Shown in pieces: positions 39,901-58,566 of a DNA stretch of 64,000 nt. The stretch's first letter is position 1, and each line of letters starts with the position of its first letter. Where the stretch lies: the NCBI RefSeq assembly GCF_000224145.3, contig NW_004190416.2:1-64000 (forward strand). The letters run 5' to 3'. The translations under genes were made by a program, and so were the position numbers. The notes beneath the pieces are model-generated. The model was not told the DNA's origin. It was given only the letters and a program-made list of their open reading frames with translations, and ran no database searches. The DNA comes from Ciona intestinalis (Eukaryota; Chordata; Ascidiacea; Phlebobranchia; Cionidae).

Positions 39901-41391
39901 CTGCTTGTGGCGGCCTGGACCAGCGATCTTTTCAAGAATTACTCTGAAAAAAATGACCAAATAGTACATCACTCTGTTACGAATCAAAATAAACAGAAAC
40001 TGTACGTTTGTCCCTGTTCGGGATGCCCCTTCAACGGAACAATATTAAAATATATCGTAAGGGGGGGGGGGGGAGGATGGGACACATTTTCTTTCGTTTT
40101 TCTCGTCCAATTTAATAGTGAACAAATAAATTTTAGGAAATATGAAACCAATATCTCGTGTTTCCCTACCCTATTTTTATAGATGCAAATTACATGTCAC
40201 GTGTTATAAAGGATTGGGAAAGATGAGACAGATTGTGATATGATGGGGGAAGATGGGAAACCTTTTCATTCCATTTTTTTGTCTCATTTGGCAGCAAACG
40301 GATTATAACACCATATCCTTACATCTTCCGTAGACCGGTGTTAGTGGTTTAAAAACAAGATCAGAATATTTGGATATTAAGTGCTCAAGCTGACCCATTT
40401 TACCCTACAGCACTATATTAATAAAAACGAGAACGCGCGAAAATTTGTCAAACTAATACGCTAATAGCAAAGAAATAAACTTGGTTCTTACCCCGCATTT
40501 CCTCTTCTTTGTTTCAACCACACAGCCATGGTAAAGTGACCGCGACGCCCCATCCTTGGGACACCACTCGGAATAAATCTACAAGCTCGATCGTTCAGGA
40601 AAACGTAAGAGGCGCTTCCCCTCCGAGGCATGTCAGCAAAGTCTGGCGTTACACAGGTTCCAGCGTCGCCTTCTAGCAGTTTTAAAAACCTGTAAGTTTG
40701 AAAGAGTGGAGACATGAAGATAACATGTATACTATGTTACTTCTGCTACCCGGCATAATGTAAATAATCTCATTTGGTATGGAACGTAATATATTTTCGA
40801 CGTTTCCTAAATAAAATTTTATACCAGATAAGCTACTAAAAAAATATTTAAAAGCACTAACGTTTAAAATTACCGAAATAAAATCAGACAGACTGAAAGT
40901 GATGGTAAAATTATAACGTTACGAAAGGACAAAAACAGAAAAAGTGTTTACAATTGAACGCAACACCTAAACCTAAATATTCGGTTACTTCTGCTACCGG
41001 ACATAATGTAGATATTCGTTGGGTTGCTCATCTGGTATAATACCAGGTGTTCCGATAAATGATCACACCAAGAGATGAAGAGATTAGTAACACCTAAAGT
41101 AAGTATTTACCTCGGAGCTGCATCGTTCTCACGGTCTCTCCCAGGGCAACCCTGGTTACAGATTTTAATGTTACAAGCATTTTCCCTCAAGCCCTCTTCG
41201 CTGTCCACAGGCGCACAAAAGTCTGCCCGACCGTTCATACCGCAAGTAGCAGAAGGCGGAGTCGTCGAGATCGGTTTAAATTTTGCCACATCTTCGAGAG
41301 GCGGGTTAGTCCCGATTCTGCCGCCCAACTGAGCCGGAATGATGCGGAATAAACTGGCTATTGCCAGAAGCGCGAGCATAAGTCGCGTCAT
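851..41391 (-). CDS. USH2A: Usherin homologue, complete gene (78 exons)
   Basis: Giant single-pass adhesion protein. In vertebrates usherin forms extracellular links at hair-cell stereocilia and the photoreceptor periciliary membrane, and its tail binds PDZ proteins (whirlin, harmonin). Threading GT-AG exons from the ATG at 41391 keeps phase through every junction and gives about 5,427 aa (human is about 5,200). Order seen: signal peptide, LamG-like, laminin N-terminal, laminin-EGF repeats, FN3 with an embedded LamG pair, FN3 series, CC-rich domain, FN3 series, TM helix, tail. The match to vertebrate usherin is continuous, including linker motifs and the tail motif SLHRS. No frameshift or internal stop was met. 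The start is chosen because the next residues form a signal peptide and the following segment matches the usherin N-terminus. Regional exon lists are in separate entries. The function in this animal is inferred from orthology. Confidence 0.93.
920..2044. other. Final usherin intron / possible 3' UTR of the alternative transcript
   Basis: AT-rich, low-complexity DNA with long A/T runs (around 1009-1090). A fragment of the repeat family with the phrase gtgaggtcctg lies near 1219-1262. A minus-strand AATAAA (TTTATT at 1276-1281) could serve as the poly(A) signal of the transcript that stops at 2045. No further gene seen. Confidence 0.5.
2045..2593 (-). CDS. USH2A: Usherin exon 77: cytoplasmic tail, with internal donor or alternative stop
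   Basis: Acceptor TTTAG at 2594-2595. The exon begins SCPVKSPEHPHGHINRSYS and then MDSLHRSTSHLM, which matches the conserved juxtamembrane motif of vertebrate usherin, followed by acidic stretches. A perfect donor AAC|GTAAGT (last exon base 2333) lies in phase 0; using it and the acceptor at 920-921 joins the DTHL exon. Without that splice the frame stays open for 95 more codons to TAA at 2045-2047 and ends YTLI. A second, weaker in-phase donor (AAG|GTTCAT, last base 2144) would keep most of the extension and still reach DTHL. Which form dominates cannot be told from DNA. Confidence 0.82.
   Translation of the reverse strand, partial: SCPVKSPEHPHGHINRSYSMDSLHRSTSHLMGQDISFDHSMFNPKDTVEYDDRWEHALPYDDDLEYVVRSHDTDEPMNGKSDSGIHNVSKRVAFAVDARRHRSGGEGNKGHGRAFDDNDSFHDDTSDVILTTHIDKQTELPIYSEVSKPKVHQYHGDAAEDTAHPPSPITYYHEEDGPYTLI
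3042..3307 (-). CDS. USH2A: Usherin exon 76: transmembrane helix and start of tail
   Basis: After a short acidic linker (ENIGEDMTEI) the exon encodes a strongly hydrophobic run of about 22 residues starting TWFMVVMVIVAML (about residues 5254-5275), stopped by Arg-Cys and a basic patch (RSSRSKIP). This is a type I single-pass anchor: ectodomain before, cytoplasm after. The exon ends in phase 0 at CAG|GTTAAA. The same position carries the TM in vertebrate usherin. Confidence 0.9.
3580..15692 (-). CDS. USH2A: Usherin exons 52-75: distal FN3 array
   Basis: Exons 15501-15692, 15044-15162, 14426-14586, 13827-13983, 13330-13463, 13095-13146, 12497-12854, 11434-12058, 10925-11219, 10349-10654, 9777-10066, 9462-9693, 9123-9243, 8782-8935, 8400-8538, 8114-8214, 7332-7590, 6595-6786, 6209-6362, 5568-5824, 5095-5333, 4637-4848, 4087-4263, 3580-3672. 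They encode about fifteen FN3 modules. The smallest exon is 57 (52 bp). Exon 73 carries the Cys-containing insertion (RRGCQVTFPPVEC) that human usherin also has in its penultimate FN3 region. Exons 58 and 62 contain basic clusters resembling proprotein-convertase sites. Phase is consistent at all joins. Confidence 0.87.
7693..7834. mobile_element. Short MITE with CAGTGGC terminal inverted repeats
   Basis: About 142 bp. Left end CAGTGGCGCAGCCAG and right end CTGGCTGTGCCACTG are inverted repeats (one mismatch), followed inward by purine/pyrimidine-rich arms (AGGGAGGGGGTT against AGGAGGGGGTTGC in direct sense, with partial pairing) and an A/T spacer. CAGTGGC-type ends are typical of hAT MITEs. 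No convincing target duplication is visible. It abuts minisatellite array 2, inside usherin intron 67. Confidence 0.6.
7836..8087. repeat. Minisatellite array 2 (about 21 bp unit)
   Basis: About twelve tandem units of TTTTGTCCCTAGCAACCATA (variants with TTCC for TCCC and GTAT for ATAT), lying in usherin intron 67. The unit is the same as in array 1, 7.8 kb away. No spacer diversity and no associated genes, so not a CRISPR. Confidence 0.92.
14600..14812 (+). repeat. SINE-like dispersed repeat copy
   Basis: Plus-oriented copy in usherin intron 53. It carries GGATGAATGTAACTTGC, TTACGTGGCCGAAAAACA, GTTATAACATGGATGTTCTG, CACCACATGCCAGCTTGTGA, a T-rich run, and ACCAATGGGTTGGAGCAATT. Confidence 0.7.
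16097..18305 (-). CDS. USH2A: Usherin exons 46-51: CC-rich cysteine domain
   Basis: Exons 18212-18305, 17851-18009, 17225-17389, 16858-17004, 16483-16703, 16097-16239. This is the cysteine-rich module found between FN3 arrays only in usherin. Repeated CC pairs are visible (VCCGGVLYN, ECCDRNY, VCCGGRLHS, RCCSGKYLE, DSCCGGVPYTDNG, ICCDGSLHDG, QCCGN, KCCSTELV, ACCHGNGYDP). Exons 47-49 are exact multiples of three in phase 0, so each can be skipped or gained without a frameshift. Exon 51 ends in the strand AVYTGPPNVFTYQ that re-enters FN3. The ligand of this domain is not known to me. Confidence 0.88.
17484..17745 (+). repeat. SINE-like dispersed repeat copy, nearly full length
   Basis: Plus-oriented copy in usherin intron 47. 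It begins with GAATGAATGAATGTAAC, continues through GACAGTCGTTATAACTCAAA, CGTGCTTATGAGTTAACATG, GGCGGATAATTTAGACAACC, GGGTTGGAGCAATTGCCGTT and AAGTGTCTTTCCAAAGGACA, so it defines most of the family's consensus order. Confidence 0.75.
18589..26719 (-). CDS. USH2A: Usherin exons 30-45: central FN3 array
   Basis: Exons 26518-26719, 25070-26340 (1,271 bp, the largest), 24750-25011, 24271-24376, 23845-24039, 23628-23706, 23159-23295, 22700-22866, 22060-22256, 21582-21747, 21117-21290, 20699-20835, 20102-20300, 19539-19741, 19079-19177, 18589-18698. They encode about ten to twelve FN3 modules with the recurrent SW-PP/PNG, LLPWS/LxPYTxY and ACTxxGC motifs. Exon 31 alone carries around four modules without an intron. 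Several linkers match vertebrate usherin closely (TRPGRPGGV across exons 37/38; PPGLPYGVNPPQL). The series ends in RRAMLPCTQK, which leads into the Cys-rich domain. Confidence 0.88.
23387..23550 (+). repeat. SINE-like repeat fragment with downstream end
   Basis: Starts AATGAATGAAAGAATAAAAC and jumps from the GCGTGGCC-type block (here TCACATGACCTGAAAA) directly to GTGTCTTGCAGAAGGACACA, then GGCAGGCGTGCTAACCGTTG. The internal part is deleted. The last block extends the family beyond the other copies and resembles a B-box-bearing segment of tRNA-related repeats, which is inference. Confidence 0.6.
26965..28894 (-). CDS. USH2A: Usherin exons 27-29: two laminin G domains inside an FN3
   Basis: Exons 27943-28894 (952 bp), 27691-27881, 26965-27341. 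Exon 27 opens with the first half of an FN3 (IDLSWEDPAKVNGPRPEFSL), then LamG 1 (SGILFWFRTY, YLVIQLKDGRPWFLFDA, DGKWHRLEV, GVNDGIYVGGVPG, LIGCVKNIQV) and the start of LamG 2 (ASGILLYATG). Exons 28-29 finish LamG 2 (GLFVGGAPVQV, SYGGCIRNLEVDG). Exon 29 then resumes the FN3 second half. LamG domains bind glycans and basement-membrane ligands; in usherin the fold order is the same as in human. Confidence 0.88.
29137..31579 (-). CDS. USH2A: Usherin exons 21-26: first FN3 cluster
   Basis: Exons 31458-31579, 30973-31228, 30528-30786, 29969-30238, 29567-29742, 29137-29281. They encode about four FN3 modules. Typical FN3 signatures are visible: the W-x-P strand (VRWNPPDLPNGDI, VVSWEPPQEANG), the L-x-P-Y/F-T-x-Y strand (LLPYTNYDYHV, LRPFTNYTFTL) and the ACTSGGC loop specific to usherin FN3 modules. 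The cluster sits between the last laminin-EGF repeat and the LamG pair, as in vertebrates. Confidence 0.87.
31819..36170 (-). CDS. USH2A: Usherin exons 10-20: laminin-EGF repeats
   Basis: Exons 36077-36170, 35562-35757, 34954-35084, 34543-34701, 34017-34206, 33569-33774, 33251-33440, 32823-32936, 32428-32556, 32122-32250, 31819-31949. Each carries the eight-cysteine laminin-EGF pattern (for example CNCNGHAEACD, TGQCVCKAHTQGRTCNECV). I count roughly ten repeats, as in vertebrate usherin. The exons often cut a repeat after its GQC/GRxC section, so exon and domain borders are offset. The 5' exons include the RGGGGVCDDC loop also seen in human usherin. Introns contain SINE-like copies (about 33018-33160). 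Confidence 0.9.
33018..33160 (+). repeat. SINE-like dispersed repeat copy
   Basis: Plus-oriented copy in the intron between laminin-EGF exons 16 and 17: GAATGGACAAATAAAACTTA, a CGACAACCGGTATAACACAG block, ACACCTCGTGCTCGCTTACA and ATATGTAACTTGGTGGGCGA. Confidence 0.65.
36576..38158 (-). CDS. USH2A: Usherin exons 6-9: laminin N-terminal (domain VI)
   Basis: Exons 37975-38158, 37623-37813, 37200-37329, 36576-36673. The translation contains the usherin/laminin N-terminal hallmarks RYCIPNGVPDT, VDPDAHPLAYINDDD, the beta-strand FYIVLQFYSPQPKG, and RPGYNDFYGTPGLMDFV. It closes with the strand VQIRLQYQYF and then YYGMDGIKVIGR directly before the first laminin-EGF cysteine. In laminins and netrins this domain mediates heterotypic assembly. 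In human usherin it is a mutation-bearing region. Domain size (about 200 aa) is normal for the family. Confidence 0.88.
38170..38435 (+). repeat. Two head-to-tail SINE-like copies
   Basis: In usherin intron 5. The first copy runs from AATGAATAAATGTAACTTGC to CATTTGCAAGTTATCATG. A second copy follows at once (ATGTAACTTATTTATCCTTG to GACCGACAATTTAGATC). The junction at about 38283 is consistent with a tandem duplication of the element. Confidence 0.65.
38573..41391 (-). CDS. USH2A: Usherin exons 1-5: signal peptide and LamG-like domain
   Basis: Exons (read right to left): 41111-41391, 40492-40689, 39636-39943, 39117-39179, 38573-38738. Exon 1 encodes Met-Thr-Arg followed by a hydrophobic stretch (LMLALLAIASLF) as signal peptide, then a Cys-bearing segment typical of the usherin N-terminus. 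Exons 2-5 form a LamG-like jelly-roll with the conserved patterns WLKQRRGN, NWQHLAIQVYG and MQDFRWYDRALT, ending in a Cys-rich link (CLCPEGFPRVHPL) that precedes the laminin N-terminal domain. Exon 4 is only 63 bp. Intron 3 (39180-39635) holds a minus-oriented copy of the SINE-like repeat, and intron 2 holds a MITE copy. Confidence 0.88.
39375..39490 (-). repeat. SINE-like dispersed repeat copies, other locations
   Basis: Minus-oriented copy in usherin intron 3 (AAAGTTACATACGTGGTAAC, ACACCCGTGTTGTAACGACT). Other copies or fragments noticed: about 5395-5465, 15375-15485, 18755-18860 (minus), 19975-20085 (minus), 21785-21885, 37505-37605, 47710-47835 (minus), 48435-48560 (minus), 51100-51190, 53945-54070, 55905-56105 and 60230-60360 (minus). 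Confidence 0.65.
40230..40400 (+). mobile_element. Degenerate GATGGG MITE copy
   Basis: Starts GGGGGAAGATGGGAAACCTT, contains a GTAGACCGGTGTTAGTGG block and ATATTTGGATATTAAGTGCT, and ends near TACCCTACAGCACTATATTA. Related but decayed sequence with a poly-G run extends left from about 40050. Lies in usherin intron 2, with the better-preserved members upstream of the gene. Confidence 0.6.
40738..41070. repeat. Dispersed repeat with CTGCTACCxGxCATAATGTA
   Basis: Two copies in usherin intron 1 (about 40738-40825 and 40983-41070) share TTACTTCTGCTACC, GCATAATGTAAATAATC, a TCATTTGGTAT block and TTTCGACGTTTCC-like words. Partial copies lie at about 19250-19390, 22905-22960 and 50440-50535, the last with TCTAGCAAGACTTTATCAGG. 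Family unknown to me. Confidence 0.6.
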
Positions 41392-41735
41392 GTTGGTGTT
41401 CCCTTTCTTACAATTACCACAGCAGATGGAACTAGGTTTGCGTAAAAAAATCTATGCAAAAAATATGGTCTTTTAACGGAAAATCTGGTATAAAACGTAC
41501 TATAGTGTAATTTAGACGTTTTGCTATCCGGCAAAAAGTGTTCTCTAATGAAGTCTTGCCAGATGGCAGACCAAACGTCGAAAATATATACCACGTTTTA
41601 TACCAGATGAGTCTATACATACTTTACTATTGGAATATCTAACATAGTCTTTGATCTAGTAAGTCGTAAGTCGCTCGACTGTCATTAAACAAAAACAATT
41701 TTGATTTTCGCCTGTTTACTTATACATATACAATG

Positions 41736-41912
41736 CTGTGGGGTAAGATGGATACCAAATATAAATCCCACATTTCCTAATCGTGATATTAAAATTAACG
41801 ACACTATTTTATAGAGGATAACATTATATATTTCTGTAATTTTTTTGTTTACTACGAAATTGGACGATAAAAGAAAATGAAACCAAGTACCATTTTACCC
41901 CAACCTGTCTAA
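41736..41912. mobile_element. GATGG MITE copy (divergent)
   Basis: Ends TGTGGGGTAAGATGGATACC and CAAGTACCATTTTACCCCAA are imperfect inverted repeats. The interior (CATTTCCTAATCGTGATATT, TTTGTTTACTACGAAATTGG) matches the copies at 42166 and 42362. Confidence 0.6.
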
Positions 41913-42165
41913 ACTATAACTATTGACACTACGCAAATGTGGATATAGAATTCTTCTACTGAAACTTTACGCTATACCTTCTACTCATATAATATGCATT
42001 GGCATCTGCTCATGACCGTGAATTATTCATATCATTCTTATCACAACATCTCGCATCGTGAGTCGCTTAATTCTCACTAAAAAGAACACCTATGTCTACA
42101 TATAGGACTTAAAATATAAACAAAATCTGATAGTGTACCAACGTACCAATTTTTAACGTAGTATA

Positions 42166-42362
42166 TAGTAGGGTGGGGGAAGATGGGACACTTTTAGCAC
42201 TGAATATCCAAATATCCTGATCGTGTTTTAAACAATTAACAACGGTCCATGGGAGTCGTGAGGATATGGTTTTATAATTCTTTGACTATTCTTCGTTTAC
42301 TGCCATATAGGACGAGAAAATAGAATAAAAAGGTGTCCCATCTTCCCCCACACTACTATATT
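42166..42362. mobile_element. GATGGG MITE copy with clear terminal inverted repeats
   Basis: About 197 bp. Left end AGTAGGGTGGGGGAAGATGG and right end GGTGTCCCATCTTCCCCCAC form an inverted repeat of about 25 bp flanked by TA-rich DNA. The interior contains ATATCCTGATCGTGTTTTAA and AATTCTTTGACTATTCTTCG. No transposase, so non-autonomous. Confidence 0.8.
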
Positions 42363-42520
42363 ACTGTGGGGTAAGTTGGGTTACTGTACGAACCTAAACC
42401 CCATGTTTCCTGATCGTGTTTTAAACAATTACTAACACTATTACAAAGTAGCAGGGCTACGGTTATATATTTCTGTAATATTCTGTGTTTACTACCAAAT
42501 GGGAAGACATATTTTGTTCT
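42362..42520. mobile_element. GATGGG-related MITE copy, abutting the previous one
   Basis: Begins ACTGTGGGGTAAGTTGGGTT, then CATGTTTCCTGATCGTGTTT and ACACTATTACAAAGTAGCAG. It belongs with the divergent copy at 41736 and lacks a clear right end. Confidence 0.55.
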
Positions 42521-42733
42521 ATACAGCATTTTTAAAAATCTACAAATAGACTACAGTATTCTGTTTCATACACCTTTTGCGCCCTTGCAAGTTACCACGT
42601 AGTATTATTATGCCGTGCAGCTTTTTTATAAAAACTCACTTTTTCAGAACATACACTCTCTAAAAGCTCATATACACAACAGCAATATCGACTATGAGAT
42701 ATAAATTTCAAGCAATTATAATACCAATAATTA

Positions 42734-42932
42734 TAGTAGGGTGGGAGAAGATGGGACACCTTTTCATTCTATTTTCTCATCTAATTTGGTAGTAAACAAA
42801 GAACTTTCAAAGAATTATAAAACCGTATCATCACGACTCTCATAGACCGTTTTTAATGGTTTAAAACACGATCAGGATATTTGGATATTATGTGCTAAAG
42901 GTGTCCTATCTTCCCCCCACTCTACTATATAA
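42734..42932. mobile_element. GATGGG MITE copy in inverted orientation
   Basis: Starts AGTAGGGTGGGAGAAGATGG and ends GTGTCCTATCTTCCCCCCAC. The interior (CGATCAGGATATTTGGATAT) is the reverse complement of the 42166 copy, so the two full copies are inserted in opposite orientation about 370 bp apart. Confidence 0.8.
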
Positions 42933-43386
42933 TATTGTGTAGCCTTATTATAAAATCTTACTGTTTTAGACCATACACCAACTAAACATCCGTATTTCCA
43001 CAACAGTAACATCGACTATGAGGTAAATTTGAGGCAATTAGTATATTGATCGATTTAAGTGGCGGGTTTACTCTACATTAAGCACCCTCCACAGAACTTC
43101 GTCATAGAATTTAACATCCAGCCTGAAACATTTAAAACCACTTGGACTTAACGGTTTTCTCCTTAGCTACCCGAATGCGTTACTACTGTCCTGTGTACTC
43201 TCACGGCCAACTGACCGTTCCCCTTGGTGTAGCGACCATGCATTTTCCTTCCAATTAAACGTAGATATATTTTTACTATGTTAAATTCTGTCAAACTATG
43301 ATCAAGGTCAAGTACATTTTTTTCGGGACAGAAATACTATAATATTCCAGAATATTTCTCTCTCTGTGGCTACCAAATGGCTTCAT

Positions 43387-43398
43387 TGCGCATGCGCG
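43387..43398. promoter_or_regulatory. NRF1-type site
   Basis: TGCGCATGCGCG matches the palindromic NRF1 consensus (YGCGCAYGCGCR), which is rare in such AT-rich DNA and usually marks TATA-less promoters. About 55 bp to the right, CTAGCGCCATCTACCAGACG (43451-43470) resembles a CTCF-like core in reverse. It lies 2.0 kb upstream of the usherin ATG. Function is inference. Confidence 0.4.
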
Positions 43399-43682
43399 GT
43401 GTGGTAAACATTAGAATGGATAAAAGCAACCGAATCAGACTCCCATCACTCTAGCGCCATCTACCAGACGCAAAATTTCACACTTTTGTGCTTTTATTGC
43501 GGAGTACATCACATGCACAACAGTGAACATTGATCATAAATACTAATACACAGTCAGGTATTACATTGGTTAAATACTTGGTTTCACATTTTGGCAACTC
43601 CAAATATTTTGAATTTAAAGGGTATAACTAACAGTATAACTCCAGTGAAACAGGGTTTCTAACCAACACCTTTGCACTTTGT

Positions 43683-46789
<3,107 letters not shown>

Positions 46790-47042
46790 TGCGTGTACTC
46801 ATTCATTGACAAAAGTAAAAAATGATAAAAATTTAAAGCCCAGGCTAAACTACTCAAGCGTACGAACGAAGACATTCCTTTTGTGTCAACGATAGGGGAC
46901 AGAAAATGCTTGTCAGATGTACAGCTTTGTAGTTTTACTACAAGCAGAAACATGTACACGATTCATGTAAAACAACATTAGTTTATAATAGGAAAATCCG
47001 ACTGCCTACTTTAACGTTTAATCATAGCAAGTTTTTTCTCTC

Positions 47043-47087
47043 TCTAGCATAGGGCGCGTGTTCTTTTTCTAGCATAGGGCGCGTGTT
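47043..47087. repeat. 25-bp direct duplication
   Basis: TCTAGCATAGGGCGCGTGTT occurs twice, at 47043-47062 and 47068-47087, separated by CTTTT. It lies 250-300 bp upstream of the PCGF3 ATG. GC-rich against an AT-rich background. Confidence 0.8.
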
Positions 47088-47896
47088 AGAGAACACAAGC
47101 TGCAATCATATATAAAACATAACAGGACAAGAGATCACACAGATCTAATGCATGAGCACGGTATAAACTAATTAGCATAGTATTAATTACCCCTATCACT
47201 ACAATGGTCGACTGAGATCGATCAAAAACAAATCAAAAGTAACCAACAAAGCGGGTTTCAGTCGCCATTGGTGACTGTGGAGCAGTAGATATAATGAATT
47301 TAATTGGTGTATTATAACTCATTAAACTTAAGACGTATAAGGATTGAAAGTTTGGTAAAGAATATGTGTAAATACGCTTTGTACAACTCCTGTACCATGT
47401 GTTGACATGTAAACTTACACTAGTTAACCTTGTCGTCGCTTTTTTTTTTCGGAACAGAAAATTAAGGCCTTCACTATCGCAAGCTTGTCACTTTCGGACG
47501 TACAAGGGTGTTAGGCCGAATCTAGCTTAAATCCCAGTTTCTCCATGACCCCTCTCATACAGAATAGAAGTAGAAAGCGCGCCTGGCTATAGCTCAGAAT
47601 TAGGCCAAGGCTTAACGCTGCTACTATTGTGAGCGTGTGTGTTCTTGGGTTTTTCCTCCAACTCAATGGTCACTAATGCGTGCTATAAATTATCATTCAT
47701 ACATCACAAAAAATGAAAAATTCTCCCAAAATAATAACCCACAAATACGAGGGAACTCGGTAAGCGGAAACGAGGTGTGTGAAATGGAACAGCCGTGATA
47801 TAACTGTCGTTCCCCGCCACACAGGAATATTTAAGTTACATAATTCTGCCATGACTTTTCAAAACAACACATTTGAACACAATCAGACCAGTTCAA

Positions 47897-47902
47897 TTTA
47901 TT
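47897..47902 (-). terminator. Poly(A) signal of the GH31 gene
   Basis: AATAAA on the minus strand (TTTATT on plus), ten bases after the GH31 stop codon. If used, the 3' UTR is only a few tens of bases long. Confidence 0.5.
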
Positions 47903-47912
47903 TAACACCGAA

Positions 47913-58202
<10,290 letters not shown>

Positions 58203-58566
58203 GGTTAAGCGAACAAATGGTGCAAATGTGGTCCATGGGATATATATATATACCTGAGATACCATGGGAGAATAAGCAGATGTTGTATGTCAGCAAAACA
58301 AGTTATGTAACCTATGCTAGATCAGCAGAACTTCTTTAAACATTGCCAAACACTCAAAACTCCAATGCAAGAACTTTATTTTCATACCAGCCAAAAAAGC
58401 AGCGAAAACACAAAAGGATTCAATATTCTGTCACCTTTTTTCAAAGTCAAACCCAAAAACCAATTTAATAAAATTTGTCATTTGTTTAAGCAAAAATAAG
58501 CTCCCAAAACAGAAAATTATATATCTACAATACACATGACAATACAAATCAAGATTTTCCATGATT
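58203..58566. promoter_or_regulatory. Compact eIF3a-to-GH31 spacer
   Basis: Only 364 bp separate the eIF3a stop from the GH31 ATG on the same strand. It contains a minus-strand AATAAA (58375-58380), the likely eIF3a poly(A) signal, and a TATA-like tract (TATATATATATA, about 58240-58252) 38-50 bp upstream of the GH31 ATG. Between them TATCTCAG at about 58254-58261 could also act as a splice or trans-splice acceptor. These roles are inferred. Confidence 0.45.
58375..58380 (-). terminator. Poly(A) signal of eIF3a
   Basis: AATAAA on the minus strand, about 190 bases downstream of the eIF3a stop and before the GH31 TATA-like tract. Best candidate in the spacer. Confidence 0.5.

Larger units (their letters stand above)
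46790..47912. other. Intergenic region between PCGF3 and the GH31 gene
   Basis: 1.1 kb containing the PCGF3 5' flank and the GH31 3' end. It holds a short duplication at 47043-47087, a repeat fragment near 47475-47640 (GTCACTTTCGGACGTACAAG) and a minus-oriented SINE-like copy at 47710-47835. No coding exon recognised. No clear PCGF3 TATA box. Confidence 0.6.

Noticed and set aside
46790..47912. An extra gene between PCGF3 and GH31
   Set aside because: The open frames here (for example 47779-48012 on plus) overlap a repeat copy and the GH31 last exon, and show no splice-supported coding pattern.
58203..58265. Upstream in-frame ATG as the GH31 start
   Set aside because: It adds about 21 residues encoded partly by a TATATA tract in front of a clean signal peptide.
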